A stretch of DNA of 64,000 bases from Nocardia tengchongensis (GCF_018362975.1 NZ_CP074371.1:620001-684000); one strand, 5' to 3'. Counted from the first letter of the stretch, positions 48,168 through 56,620 are shown. The notes: a model not told the origin generated them from the letters alone. Numbers and translations: made by a program.

Positions 48168-48241
48168 TGGCCAGAGCCGGGATTGAACCGGCGACCTTCC
48201 GCTTTTCAGGCGGACGCTCGTACCAACTGAGCTACCTGGCC
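48168..48241 (-). tRNA. tRNA-Phe (GAA)
   Basis: 74-nt cloverleaf: 7-bp acceptor GGCCAGG/TCTGGCC, D-loop AGCTCAGTTGGTA, anticodon arm TCCGC-CTGAAAA-GCGGA, T-arm GCCGGTTCAATCCCGGC, discriminator A. CCA is not encoded. Confidence 0.97.
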
Positions 48242-48303
48242 GAAAGGCACCCGATTCGAATGCCAAGCTTCGTGCGTTTCTTGCTGGTCGCAAAAACTTC
48301 TTG

Positions 48304-48377
48304 CGACCCTGACGGGACTCGAACCCGCGACCTCCGCCGTGACAGGGCGGCGCGCTAACCAACTGCGCCACAGGGCC
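48304..48377 (-). tRNA. tRNA-Asp (GTC)
   Basis: 74-nt cloverleaf: acceptor GGCCCTG/CAGGGTC, anticodon arm CCGCC-CTGTCAC-GGCGG, T-arm GCGGGTTCGAGTCCCGT, discriminator G. CCA not encoded. Confidence 0.97.
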
Positions 48378-48412
48378 TTGCTTGTGCTCCGACAACGATG
48401 TTGCCATCGTTG

Positions 48413-48485
48413 TACCCCCTACGGGATTCGAACCCGCGCTACCGCCTTGAAAGGGCGGCGTCCTAGGCCGCTAGACGAAGGGGGC
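48413..48485 (-). tRNA. tRNA-Glu (TTC)
   Basis: 73-nt cloverleaf: acceptor GCCCCCT/AGGGGGT, anticodon arm CCGCC-CTTTCAA-GGCGG, T-arm GCGGGTTCGAATCCCGT, discriminator A. First of three tRNAs in the order Glu-Asp-Phe. Confidence 0.97.
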
Positions 48486-48577
48486 CCGCCGGATTTCTCC
48501 GGACCGTTTGCTCAACGGCTTCCGTTGGGAGCGGAGATAGCTTATGACAGGCTCCGCGTGATTCCCAAATCAGCTGG

Positions 48578-49243
48578 TCAGAGTCCCAAGTTGAGATCTT
48601 CGAGCCGGGCGGACACCCGCCAGCCGATGCGGCGGAACTCCTCGGTCCACTCCGGTGTCGCGGTGGCGTCCACGATCACCTCGAGCGCCTCGGCGAACCG
48701 GGCCCGCAGATCCGCCGGACCGGTGAGCACATCAGCGATGTAGCGCTGGCCCGCGAGGGCCGCCGCCAGCGTGCGGGTGAACCGGTCCGGATCCGCGTCC
48801 GGGCGCAGCTGTTTGTGCTCGGTGGCCTTCACCGCGAGCTGCCGGATGGCGCGCCCGAGGATGCGGCCGCCGCCGGCCTGGATGTCGCGATAGAACTCCG
48901 GCTCGATGATGAGCCGGAACTCGGCCTGGATGATGATGTCGTTCTCCAGCCGCAGCGCGATCTCGTCGATCATGCCGTGCAGCACGTCGAGGGGACCGAG
49001 ATCAGTTCTGGTGAGCCACCTTTCGGTCGATGTCCGGTAGCGGTCGACCGCCGCTTCCAGCACCGCGCGGGCCAGATCCTCCTTGGAGTCGAAGTGAAAG
49101 TACATGGCCCCCTTGGTCGCCCGGGAACCTTCCAATATGCGGTTGAGCGATGCAGCGGCATAGCCGCTCTTCCCGAACTCAACGGCGGCGGACCTGATGA
49201 TCGCCGCGCGTGTCCGGCGGGCCCGCTCTTGTTGCCGTGCCAT
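48578..49243 (-). CDS. TetR regulator of the gamma-butyrolactone receptor (ScbR/ArpA) type
   Basis: A 221-aa protein starting MARQQERARRTRAAIIRSAA, then FGKSGYAAASLNRILEGSRA and TKGAMYFHFDSKEDLARAVL. The RxxRTRxxI start, the TKGAxYFHFxSKEEL recognition helix and following block are the signature of butyrolactone autoregulator receptors, which in Streptomyces repress antibiotic and signal genes until a hormone binds. The ligand domain is normal length. No butyrolactone synthase (AfsA) gene is in the window, so it could be an orphan receptor. A 16-bp palindrome about 105 bp upstream is a candidate operator. Confidence 0.85.
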   Translation of the reverse strand: MARQQERARRTRAAIIRSAAVEFGKSGYAAASLNRILEGSRATKGAMYFHFDSKEDLARAVLEAAVDRYRTSTERWLTRTDLGPLDVLHGMIDEIALRLENDIIIQAEFRLIIEPEFYRDIQAGGGRILGRAIRQLAVKATEHKQLRPDADPDRFTRTLAAALAGQRYIADVLTGPADLRARFAEALEVIVDATATPEWTEEFRRIGWRVSARLEDLNLGL

Positions 49244-49347
49244 GCTCGAAACGCCTCCGAAGCTAGCTAACCGTCGCAGACCGCGGTACGGCCTCGACGC
49301 GAAGTTACGTGTCTTTCAAATACTTCAAATCGGGCTACGCCCGGAAT

Positions 49348-49363
49348 TACCAAACTTTTGGTA
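49348..49363. promoter_or_regulatory. Palindromic candidate operator upstream of the ScbR-like gene
   Basis: TACCAAACTTTTGGTA: two perfect 7-bp arms around CT, about 105 bp before the TetR start. A related half-site (CACCAACTGGTATAG) lies 27 bp further on. The AT-rich ends and the ACC/GGT core recall autoregulatory element boxes. Confidence 0.45.
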
Positions 49364-49413
49364 CGGAAATGCGCGAGAAACTTGAAACACACCAACTGGT
49401 ATAGTTTTTCCCG

Positions 49414-49445
49414 CCCGGGTGCACCGCAGGGGGTGCGCACCCGGG
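49414..49445. terminator. Hairpin of uncertain role
   Basis: CCCGGGTGC at 49414-49422 pairs with GCACCCGGG at 49437-49445. TGTTT follows on the + strand and a T5 run precedes it, so the direction is unclear. Confidence 0.4.
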
Positions 49446-50331
49446 TGTTTCACGTCGTCCTGGTCCGCCTCCCCGCAGCTTCATCTATTGGAGCCGCGAT
49501 CGGATGAGCCGGTCGCGACACGTTCGGGCACATCAACGATAAGCCGAATCCCGTGCCGCCGGGGCAATCCCAGCCCCTCCGGAATTCACCAGTCGGTCAC
49601 CGTACCCGGAAAGTTCACCCAGCGTGACGTGTACCGGAAAGTCAGTTAGCCAGCACATCTCCTTTCCGAAACCGCAATTCCGCAGCAATCGTGTGGACGA
49701 TTGGTCCGAAACGACGAATTCGCCCATATCTCACCGAAGTTCGACCGCCGATCACCGCCGCACGCACCGGCTCCCGACGGCGCGCAGCGTCGCGCGGCCA
49801 CCACCCCCGTGCTCGCACGGGCCCCGGCCGGAAGCGACCACCCGACCCAAAAAGCTTGCCACGCATCACCATTGGATGATATTCACACTCTGGGTGAACC
49901 AAACAAACTGAGTGGCAAGGTGATTACCGGACCCGTGGTCAACCGTGATCAGCGCCCGCTCACCGGACCGGACCCGGGCGCGACGAGACCGCGCCGCCAC
50001 TCCGCCCCCATATTCCGCGCCGACCCCCGCAGCACCCCGGCTCTGCTCCGTCGCGGTGACGCACCGACCGGTCCGCACCCTCACAGCGCCACATCGTCCC
50101 CCCAACACGCGCCCGCGGCGCACCGAGCCCCGGCGATCGGCACGGCCCGTCACCCGATCGGCACACCCCGTCATCACTCGCCGGCCGCCCCGGGATGCGC
50201 AACGGGCCGCCACACGCCGCGCCGCGCACTCCTCCCCGGCACCATGACCTGCGCAAATACCGTCTGCCAGACCACAATCGGATACTCGTTTAACACTTGC
50301 GGGGTCCGCACATTAAACTGACGTCCCGCAC

Positions 50332-50404
50332 GCCCCTATAGCTCAGTTGGTAGAGCTACGGACTTTTAATCCGCAGGTCCCAGGTTCGAGCCCTGGTGGG
50401 GGCA
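50332..50404 (+). tRNA. tRNA-Lys (TTT)
   Basis: 73-nt cloverleaf: acceptor GCCCCTA/TGGGGGC, D-arm GCTCAGTTGGTAGAGC, anticodon loop CTTTTAA, T-arm CCAGGTTCGAGCCCTGG, discriminator A. CCA not encoded. Confidence 0.97.
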
Positions 50405-50537
50405 CAGTCGCGAGGGGTCCGGGACACGTCCCGGACCCCTCGCCACATCCGCGAATCTGTGGCAATCTGTCCGGATTTCACCTACCGTGACCCGAGTAGG
50501 GCTTTTCCCCGGGAATCCATCACCACAGGCGGAGTTC

Positions 50538-51131
50538 ATGACTTCCTTCGATGACCTGCTCTCCAATGTTCCAGTCGCCCAGATCGCCGAACAGCTCGGC
50601 GTCGACGAGGCGACCGCGAAGACCGCGATCGACGCGGCCGTCCCCGTACTGCTCGGCGGTTTCCAGGCACAGGCCGGCAACCCCGAGGTCGGTCTGAATC
50701 TGGAGAACGAAGTCGCCAACCAGCCGCTCGGTCTGCTCGACGGTGGCGTCGATATCAACCAGGTGGATGTCTCCAACGGCAGCCAGATCGTCGACCAGAC
50801 CTTCGGCGCCGAAAAGAACACGGTGATCAGCGCTCTCGGCAATGTCGGCGGCAGCAACATCAGCCAAGACCTGATGAGCAAGCTGCTCCCGATGCTCGCC
50901 CCGATCGTGCTCGCCTACCTCGGCAAGAAGATGCTCGGCGGTGGCGGCACGACCGCCCAGCCCAGCGCGGCCGGCGGGGGCGGCATCGGCGATATCCTCG
51001 GCAGCCTGCTCGGCGGGGCCACCGGCGGACAGGGCGGCGGCGGTCTGGCCGACGTGCTGGGCAAGGCCATGGGCCAGAACGCGGGTGGCGTACTCGGCAG
51101 CGTCCTGGGCGGTCTACTGGGAAAGAAGTAA
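50538..51131 (+). CDS. DUF937 protein
   Basis: A 197-aa protein. Residues 1-140 form the helical DUF937 domain (LGVDEATAKTAIDAAVPVLLGG, then NLENEVANQPLGLLDGGV). The C-terminus is a Gly-rich repeat region (GGGGIGDILGSLLGG, GGGLADVLGKAM, GGVLGSVLGGLLGKK), which could form amphipathic beta or helical stretches. Function unknown; distant homologues include YidB of E. coli. ATG 50538 has GGCGGAG upstream; the frame is open to 50487 without conservation. Confidence 0.85.
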   Translation: MTSFDDLLSNVPVAQIAEQLGVDEATAKTAIDAAVPVLLGGFQAQAGNPEVGLNLENEVANQPLGLLDGGVDINQVDVSNGSQIVDQTFGAEKNTVISALGNVGGSNISQDLMSKLLPMLAPIVLAYLGKKMLGGGGTTAQPSAAGGGGIGDILGSLLGGATGGQGGGGLADVLGKAMGQNAGGVLGSVLGGLLGKK

Positions 51132-51171
51132 GTGATCTCGCATCCAATCCCGATGCGGAGCTAACGAAGCG

Positions 51172-51205
51172 CGGCCCACAGCGATAGACCACACGCTGTG
51201 GGCCG
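51172..51205 (+). terminator. Terminator after DUF937 gene
   Basis: 12-bp perfect stem CGGCCCACAGCG with complement at 51194-51205, followed by TTTCC. Confidence 0.82.
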
Positions 51206-51344
51206 TTTCCTTATGACATCTCTCACCTACCCCGCAATGGCGCACAGATGAGTTTCACATCACCCTACGGTCACGTAAGGTATGGGCGCGGCGGCAGGCC
51301 GGCGAGGGCATGACAGCACGACGCACGACACGAAGGGCACATGT

Positions 51345-52328
51345 ATGGCAAAGGATCTGACTCAACTCGAGCTGCTGACGGAGTTGGAGCCGGTTGCCGC
51401 AGAGAACGTCAACCGCCACCTCTCCCTGGCCAAGGAATGGCACCCGCACGACTACGTGCCGTGGGACGAGGGCCGCAACTTCGCCGCCATGGGCGGCATC
51501 GACTGGGATCCCGAACAGTCGCGACTGAGTGAACTGGCCAAGGCGGCCATGATCACCAACCTGCTCACCGAGGACAACCTGCCCTCCTACCACCGGGAGA
51601 TCGCGGAGAACTTCTCGCAGGACGGTGCCTGGGGCACCTGGGTCGGCCGCTGGACCGCCGAGGAGAACCGCCACGGCATCGCGATGCGCGACTACCTGGT
51701 CGTCACTCGCGGCGTCGACCCGGTTGCCCTCGAGCAGGCCCGCATGATCCACATGACCAACGGGTTCGCCTCCCCCACCGAGCAGTTGGAAGCGACCGGC
51801 AGCGCCGGCTTCCTGCACTCCGTGGCGTACGTGACCTTCCAGGAGCTGGCCACCCGCGTCTCACACCGCAACACCGGCCGCGTCTGCGACGACCCGATCG
51901 CCGACCGCATGCTGCAGCGCATCGCCGCCGACGAGAACCTGCACATGATCTTCTACCGCAACCTGTGCAGCGCGGCCCTGGACCTCTCCCCGGACCAGGC
52001 CCTCGACGCGATCACCATGATCCTGGAGAACTTCCAGATGCCGGGCGCGGGCATGCCCAACTTCCGCCGCAACGGCGTGCTGATGGCCAAGCACGGCATC
52101 TACGACCTGCGTCAGCACCTCGAAGAGGTGGTGAACCCGGTGCTCAAGAAGTGGCGCATCTTCGAGCGCGACGACTTCACCGTGCGCGGCGAGGAGACCC
52201 GCGAGCGTCTGGGCCTCTTCCTGGAGCGGCTCGGCAAGGACGTCATCAAGTTCGAGGAGCAGCGCGACAAGATGCTGGCCCGCGAGGCCGCCAAGCGCGA
52301 CAAGGACCTGGCCGCGGCCAACGCCTGA
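51345..52328 (+). CDS. desA: Acyl-ACP desaturase (DesA type)
   Basis: A 327-aa soluble di-iron ferritin-like enzyme that introduces a double bond into ACP-bound fatty acids. Helix motifs with iron ligands: EDNLPSYHREI (Glu, His), WTAEENRHG (EENRH) and IAADENLHMIFY (DENLH). The M. tuberculosis relatives are DesA1/DesA2 (Rv0824c, Rv1094), which contribute to mycolic acid synthesis; desA1 is close to dus, LCP and phoU there as here. ATG 51345 aligns with homologues and follows GAAGGGCAC. Electron donor not in the window. Confidence 0.93.
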   Translation: MAKDLTQLELLTELEPVAAENVNRHLSLAKEWHPHDYVPWDEGRNFAAMGGIDWDPEQSRLSELAKAAMITNLLTEDNLPSYHREIAENFSQDGAWGTWVGRWTAEENRHGIAMRDYLVVTRGVDPVALEQARMIHMTNGFASPTEQLEATGSAGFLHSVAYVTFQELATRVSHRNTGRVCDDPIADRMLQRIAADENLHMIFYRNLCSAALDLSPDQALDAITMILENFQMPGAGMPNFRRNGVLMAKHGIYDLRQHLEEVVNPVLKKWRIFERDDFTVRGEETRERLGLFLERLGKDVIKFEEQRDKMLAREAAKRDKDLAAANA

Positions 52329-52341
52329 TCGAGCTCGAATT

Positions 52342-52384
52342 CGACACGGCCCCTCGGGATTCAGATCCCGGGGGGCCGTTGTCG
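52342..52384. terminator. Bidirectional terminator
   Basis: CGACACGGCCCC with CGGGAT pair with their complements across 52342-52384 around TCAG, with one mismatch and a bulge. Between convergent genes. Confidence 0.72.
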
Positions 52385-52402
52385 TACGAGTAGCCCAGCG
52401 GC

Positions 52403-52843
52403 TCACTCGATTTCGTCGACTGCCTCCTGGAACGCGATGCCCGCGCGCTCGAAGTAGTCGAACAGGACTTCCTGCTGTTCGGGGGTGTAGCCGAGCAGGA
52501 TCTCACCCACCTTGCGGCGCGCGGGGGCGAGCACCCGTTCCAGCTCGCCGGGCTGCGCGATCGGCTCGATCAGCACCTTGCGCCGATCGGCGGCGTCGGG
52601 AACGCGGCGGACATGCCCCGCCTGCTCCAAACGATCGATGAGGCGGGTGGTCGGGCCGGTGGTGAGTCCGGTGCGCGCGGACAGCTCGCCGGGGGTCATC
52701 GCGCCGTTCAGCTCGAGGATGTTGAGGGCGTACAGATCGGTCGCGCCGAGTCCGACGGCCCGGGCCCCGGCCTGGGCGTGCAGCACCAGGGCACTGAGGT
52801 AGCGGCGATAGATCGCACTGGCCCGCGCGGGGTCCGACAGCAT
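52403..52843 (-). CDS. MarR-family transcriptional regulator
   Basis: A 146-aa winged-helix regulator: LGATDLYALNILELNG, MTPGELSARTGLTTGPTTRL as the recognition helix, DRLEQAGHVRRVPDAADRRK as the wing. ATG 52843 has a strong GGAGG; the frame runs upstream to 53005 through the neighbour's promoter and is not used. It is divergent from the SnoaL-like gene, and a large palindrome lies between them, so it probably controls both. Confidence 0.9.
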   Translation of the reverse strand: MLSDPARASAIYRRYLSALVLHAQAGARAVGLGATDLYALNILELNGAMTPGELSARTGLTTGPTTRLIDRLEQAGHVRRVPDAADRRKVLIEPIAQPGELERVLAPARRKVGEILLGYTPEQQEVLFDYFERAGIAFQEAVDEIE

Positions 52844-52874
52844 GGGACGCCTCCGATTCAATTCTCTTCTTGTA

Positions 52875-52905
52875 GGAAGATACTTCTCGTGAGAAGATAC
52901 TTTCC
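52875..52905. promoter_or_regulatory. Candidate MarR operator in divergent gap
   Basis: A nearly symmetrical element centred on CTTCTCGTGAGAAG (52883-52896, six-bp arms around GT), with GGAAGATA to the left and GATACTTTCC to the right extending the dyad. It lies in the 94-bp gap between the MarR gene and the SnoaL-like gene. Confidence 0.6.
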
Positions 52906-52937
52906 AGGAGCAGCTAGCATCTGAAGGGGATTGAACC

Positions 52938-53381
52938 ATGACCACCAGCACCGACCTCGACGCCATCCGCGCCCTCCTCGACCGCAGCGCCGAAGCCTGG
53001 AACAACGGCGACGGCGCCGCCTACGGCGCCTGCTTCACCGCCGACGCCACCGACGTGACCTTCGCCGGCACCGTCTACCACGGCGGCGACGAGATCGGCC
53101 GCGCCCACCAGGCGCTGTTCGACTCCTTCCTGAAGGGCACCCGGATGTGGGGCGAGACCCTCGACATCCGCCGCTACGGCAACGACACCGCCGTCGTCGT
53201 GTCCGCCGGGGACGTGGGCAAGAAGCAGCCCAAGAAGCTCGGCAAACTGGCCACCTACACGGTCGTGCACGACACCGACGGGGAGTGGCGGATCGCCGCC
53301 ATTCAGAAGACCCAGCGCAAGCCGCTGATGGAGGCCATCAGCTTCCTGTTCCAGCCCGGCACCCGGCCCGCCGCCGGCTGA
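52938..53381 (+). CDS. SnoaL-like (SgcJ/EcaC family) protein
   Basis: A 147-aa NTF2-like fold protein: IRALLDRSAEAWNNGDGAAY, FTADATDVTFAG, GGDEIGRAHQALFDSFLKGT and HDTDGEWRIAAIQKTQRKP. This is the pattern of SgcJ/EcaC-type proteins (DUF4440-like), small cone-shaped dimers seen with secondary metabolism and antibiotic genes; most have no demonstrated reaction. Probably controlled by the divergent MarR. Confidence 0.85.
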   Translation: MTTSTDLDAIRALLDRSAEAWNNGDGAAYGACFTADATDVTFAGTVYHGGDEIGRAHQALFDSFLKGTRMWGETLDIRRYGNDTAVVVSAGDVGKKQPKKLGKLATYTVVHDTDGEWRIAAIQKTQRKPLMEAISFLFQPGTRPAAG

Positions 53382-53462
53382 CACCGGAGCGCCGCCCGAA
53401 CTCACAGGAACCTCCCCGGGATTCACCAGCCCCACCGAGCCCGCGGGGACCACCATGACCGG

Positions 53463-54236
53463 ATGAGCCTCGACACCCGGGTCCGCACCACGAATGTGGT
53501 GCTGCTGCACGGGCAGCCGGGCGATCGATCCGACTGGGACGCGGTGACCGCACTACTGCCCGGATCGATCCAGGCGCTCGCCCTCGACCGGCCCGGCTAC
53601 GGCGACAATCCGGAACCGGCCGGAACCATCGAGGACAACGCCCGCTGGCTGCTCGACCGGCTGGACCGCGAAGGCATCGACAGCACCGTGCTGGCCGGGC
53701 ATTCGTACGGCGGCGCGATAGCGCTCGCGGCCGCGACACTGGCGCCGCGACGGGTCCGCGGACTGGTCCTCGTCGCGAGCGTGGGACCCGGCTGCCTGAC
53801 CCGCTGGGACGAACTGCTCGCCGCACCGGTCGCCGGCGCCGCCCTCGCGGTGACCGCGTGGTCGGTGCTGCCGTGGCTGGCGCGAAAGAGCCTCGACCAC
53901 AGCCACTCCCGCACCGGCACACCGAACACCCTCCACCTGCTCGGCGGCATCCGCCACCGGCACGGCGCGGTGTGGCGCAGCTTTCTGTCCGAACAACGCG
54001 AACTGTTCGACGGACTCGACCGGTGGACCGAGCGGCTCTCCGACATCCCGATCCCGGCCTTGATCCTCGCCGACCCGGCCGATAAGGTCGTGCCGATCTC
54101 CACCTCCCACGCGCTCTGCGAGCAGTTGCCCTGCGCCCGAATCGAACTGGTCAACGGGGGTGGTCACCATCTGCCACGACGACTGCCCGGCGCCGTGGCC
54201 GCCCGGATAGGCGAATTCGTCGACTCGTTGGAGTGA
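53463..54236 (+). CDS. Alpha/beta hydrolase
   Basis: A 257-aa alpha/beta-hydrolase fold enzyme. VVLLHGQPGDRSDWD supplies the oxyanion loop, AGHSYGGAIAL the nucleophile Ser elbow, ALILADPADKVVP the acid Asp, and VNGGGHHLPRRLPGAVA the catalytic His. The substrate is unknown. The next gene starts 4 bp after its stop, so they form an operon. Confidence 0.9.
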   Translation: MSLDTRVRTTNVVLLHGQPGDRSDWDAVTALLPGSIQALALDRPGYGDNPEPAGTIEDNARWLLDRLDREGIDSTVLAGHSYGGAIALAAATLAPRRVRGLVLVASVGPGCLTRWDELLAAPVAGAALAVTAWSVLPWLARKSLDHSHSRTGTPNTLHLLGGIRHRHGAVWRSFLSEQRELFDGLDRWTERLSDIPIPALILADPADKVVPISTSHALCEQLPCARIELVNGGGHHLPRRLPGAVAARIGEFVDSLE

Positions 54237-54240
54237 ACCG

Positions 54241-55062
54241 ATGCGCGGCACCATGCTCGCCCTGCGCGACCGCGCACTCACCCAATTCCACACCGAGCGC
54301 CGCCATCCGGCCCCCCACCCGATCCAACCCGGACAACCGCTGTGGCGGCAGGTCGCCGGCGAGGTGCGCTGGTCGTTCACCCCACCCGCGCTGTGGCTGG
54401 AGGGCGTCGGCGCGAACGTGCTGCTGTCGGGACTGTTCCTGCTGATCTCGCCACTCACCCTGCACAAACACGGCTGGGTGGTACTCGTCGGCATCTACTT
54501 CGCGACATTCGTGCTGGCCGACGTCACCACCACCAATGTGCTGGGTGTGGACGCCGACCGGACCCGGCTGAGCCTGGCCACCGGAGTGCCGGTGCAGCGC
54601 ATCCTGATCATCAAGAACCTGGCCCTGCTGATCATCGTGGGACTGCCGACGCTGCTGGCCACCGCCGTCCTCACCGCGACCACCAGCACCCACCCGATGC
54701 AGCGAACCGGGATCTCGGTCACCGATGTCGCACTGCCGATCCTGGCCTGGCTCGGCGTGGGCAATCTGGTGTCGGCGCTGCTCGCGGTGCCGCCCCGCGC
54801 CCTCGGGCAACGCTGGGCCGCGCGCCGCGACCTGCCCAGCACCGTGCCCTGGCTGCTCCACCTGGTGCTTCCGTACGGGCTCTACTACTTCGTCGCGCCG
54901 ATCGACGGCGAGCAGCGCGCCATCCTCGGCCATCACCTGGGCCGTTCGATGTCGGGCGCGGCCCGCGGCGCGATCCACCTCGGGATCGGGGTCACGGTGT
55001 GGGCCGCCGGCACGGCGCTGGCGGTGGCCGTGGTGCGCAGGCGCGGCCTGCGGATGTGGTGA
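54241..55062 (+). CDS. Multi-pass membrane protein, ABC-2-permease-like
   Basis: About 273 aa with five to six hydrophobic segments: ANVLLSGLFLLISPLTL, VLVGIYFATFVLADVTT, LALLIIVGLPTLLATAVL, LPILAWLGVGNLVSALLAV and TVWAAGTALAVAVVRRR at the end. The layout resembles ABC-2-type exporter permeases, but no ATPase gene lies nearby and I assign no substrate. ATG at 54241 is 4 bp after the hydrolase stop; Met5 is an alternative. Confidence 0.7.
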   Translation: MRGTMLALRDRALTQFHTERRHPAPHPIQPGQPLWRQVAGEVRWSFTPPALWLEGVGANVLLSGLFLLISPLTLHKHGWVVLVGIYFATFVLADVTTTNVLGVDADRTRLSLATGVPVQRILIIKNLALLIIVGLPTLLATAVLTATTSTHPMQRTGISVTDVALPILAWLGVGNLVSALLAVPPRALGQRWAARRDLPSTVPWLLHLVLPYGLYYFVAPIDGEQRAILGHHLGRSMSGAARGAIHLGIGVTVWAAGTALAVAVVRRRGLRMW

Positions 55063-55134
55063 GCGGTGTGGCCGGAGGCACTGCGCGCAGGATGCGGCTC
55101 TGGCCACCGTCGCGCGGATGAGAGACTGGAAGGC

Positions 55135-56283
55135 GTGACTGCCTCGCTCGAAGCCCCCAAGACCGAGCTGCGGATCGGGCCCTACCCGCTCGATCCGCCG
55201 GTCGTGCTGGCCCCGATGGCGGGCATCACCAATGTCGCCTTCCGCACCCTGTGCCGCGAATTCGGCAGCGCCACATCGCTGTACGTGTGCGAGATGATCA
55301 CCGCGCGGGCCATCGTGGAACGCAACGAGAAGACCCTCAACATGATGGCCTTCGGACCCGACGAGTCCCCGCGCTCCATGCAGCTCTACGGCGTCGACCC
55401 CAAGACCCTCGGCGAAGCCGTGCGCATCGTCGTCGGCGAGGGCTGGGCCGACCACATCGACATGAACCTGGGCTGCCCGGTCCGCAAGGTCACCCGCCTC
55501 GGCGGCGGCTCCGCCCTCCCCTACAAGCGGCGGCTGTTCCGCGAGATCGTGCGCGAAATGGTCGCGGCCGCAGGCGATGTGCCGGTCACCTTCAAATTCC
55601 GGATCGGCATCGACGACGACCACCTCACCTACCTCGACACCGGCCGGATCGCCGAAGAGGAAGGCGCGGCGGCGGTTTCACTGCACGCCCGCACCGCCGC
55701 CCAGCTCTACTCCGGGCAGGCCGACTGGACCGCCATCGCGCGGCTCAAGGAAACCGTCACCACCATCCCGGTGCTCGGCAACGGCGACATCTTCAGCGCC
55801 GACGACGCCCTGCGCATGATGGCCGAAACCGGCTGCGACGGCGTCGTGGTGGGCCGCGGCTGCCTCGGCCGCCCGTGGCTGTTCGGCGAACTCAGCGCCG
55901 CCCTGCGCGGCGAACCGATCCCGGCGGGACCCACCCTCGGCAAGGTCGGCGAAATCCTCTACCGGCACGCCGCGCTGCTCGTCGAACACGACGGCGAGGA
56001 CAAGGCCATGCGCGACATCCGCAAGCACATGGCCTGGTACCTGATGGGCTTCCCGGTCGGCTCCGCGCTGCGCCGGCAGTTCGCCACCGTCACCAGCCTC
56101 ACCCAGATCGGCGACCTGGTCGGGCAGCTCGATCCCGACGTGCCGTTCCCCGAGGACGCGCTCGGCCCGCGCGGCCGCCAGGGCTCCCCGCAGACCAAGG
56201 TCGCCCTGCCCGACGGCTGGCTCGACGATCCCGAGGACGCCACCGTGCCCACGGCCGCCGACGTCATGCACAGCGGCGGCTAG
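55135..56283 (+). CDS. dus: tRNA-dihydrouridine synthase (DusB-like)
   Basis: A 382-aa FMN enzyme that reduces uridine in the tRNA D-loop. Motifs: VVLAPMAGITNVAFR, MNLGCPVRKV with the catalytic Cys, GGGSALPYKR, VTFKFRIGIDDDH, VSLHARTAAQLYSG, VLGNGDIFSADDA and GVVVGRGCLGRPW for FMN binding. The C-terminal helical domain (HMAWYLMGFPVG) binds tRNA. GTG 55135 has GGAAGG upstream. Counterpart of Rv0823c, between desA and the LCP gene as in mycobacteria. Confidence 0.94.
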   Translation: MTASLEAPKTELRIGPYPLDPPVVLAPMAGITNVAFRTLCREFGSATSLYVCEMITARAIVERNEKTLNMMAFGPDESPRSMQLYGVDPKTLGEAVRIVVGEGWADHIDMNLGCPVRKVTRLGGGSALPYKRRLFREIVREMVAAAGDVPVTFKFRIGIDDDHLTYLDTGRIAEEEGAAAVSLHARTAAQLYSGQADWTAIARLKETVTTIPVLGNGDIFSADDALRMMAETGCDGVVVGRGCLGRPWLFGELSAALRGEPIPAGPTLGKVGEILYRHAALLVEHDGEDKAMRDIRKHMAWYLMGFPVGSALRRQFATVTSLTQIGDLVGQLDPDVPFPEDALGPRGRQGSPQTKVALPDGWLDDPEDATVPTAADVMHSGG

Positions 56284-56620
56284 TAGGCCCCGGGCTCAGC
56301 GGAGACCCGTCACCCGAGGGCCCACTGCCACATCCGCCGACACCGTGTCGCCCGAAATGTCTTCGGGCGAAACGGTGTCGCCTGTCGGCATGGCCGGCGA
56401 AATGGGAATAGCGGGCACGATCCGGTCAATGTCCGGCCCAGCTCCCCGGCGTTGCGCCGACGCCCTGGCACACTTTGCGAACGCGCCCATCCGAGCGGGC
56501 GAAGCATTCCGACATAGCGGAAAAAACGGATCTACCTCGGTGGACAGATGTTCGAGTGGTTCACCGTGGCGAAATCGTTATCATGGCCCCCGAGCATCAA
56601 AAGCAAAGTGAGGTTCGTTG
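56284..56620. other. Intergenic region with one large hairpin
   Basis: 337 bp without a convincing gene. It contains the long inverted repeat at 56338-56380, followed by a lower-GC stretch (about 56500-56600) that probably holds the LCP promoter. Confidence 0.6.
56338..56380. repeat. 19-bp inverted repeat (one mismatch) after dus
   Basis: CGACACCGTGTCGCCCGAA at 56338-56356 pairs with 56362-56380 with one mismatch and a 5-nt loop. No T-run follows. Either a terminator for dus or a mobile palindromic unit; I see no second copy in the window. Confidence 0.7.

Larger units (their letters stand above)
49244..50331. other. 1.1-kb gene-free stretch with palindromes and direct repeats
   Basis: No open frame here has convincing coding character; the longest (49701-50321) is rich in Pro, His, Thr and Arg without structure. 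Base composition is lower in GC in the first 600 bp than in flanking genes. It holds a perfect palindrome (49348-49363), a terminator-like hairpin (49414-49445), and a 13-bp direct repeat GTACC(C)GGAAAGT at 49602 and 49631. The second half, before tRNA-Lys, is C-rich and featureless. Confidence 0.6.

Noticed and set aside
49701..50321. 206-codon + strand frame in the empty region
   Set aside because: Pro/His/Thr/Arg-rich, no ribosome site, no hydrophobic core, and a competing equal-quality frame on the other strand.
56345..56611. 88-codon frame between dus and LCP genes
   Set aside because: It runs through the long hairpin and has no coding character or ribosome site.
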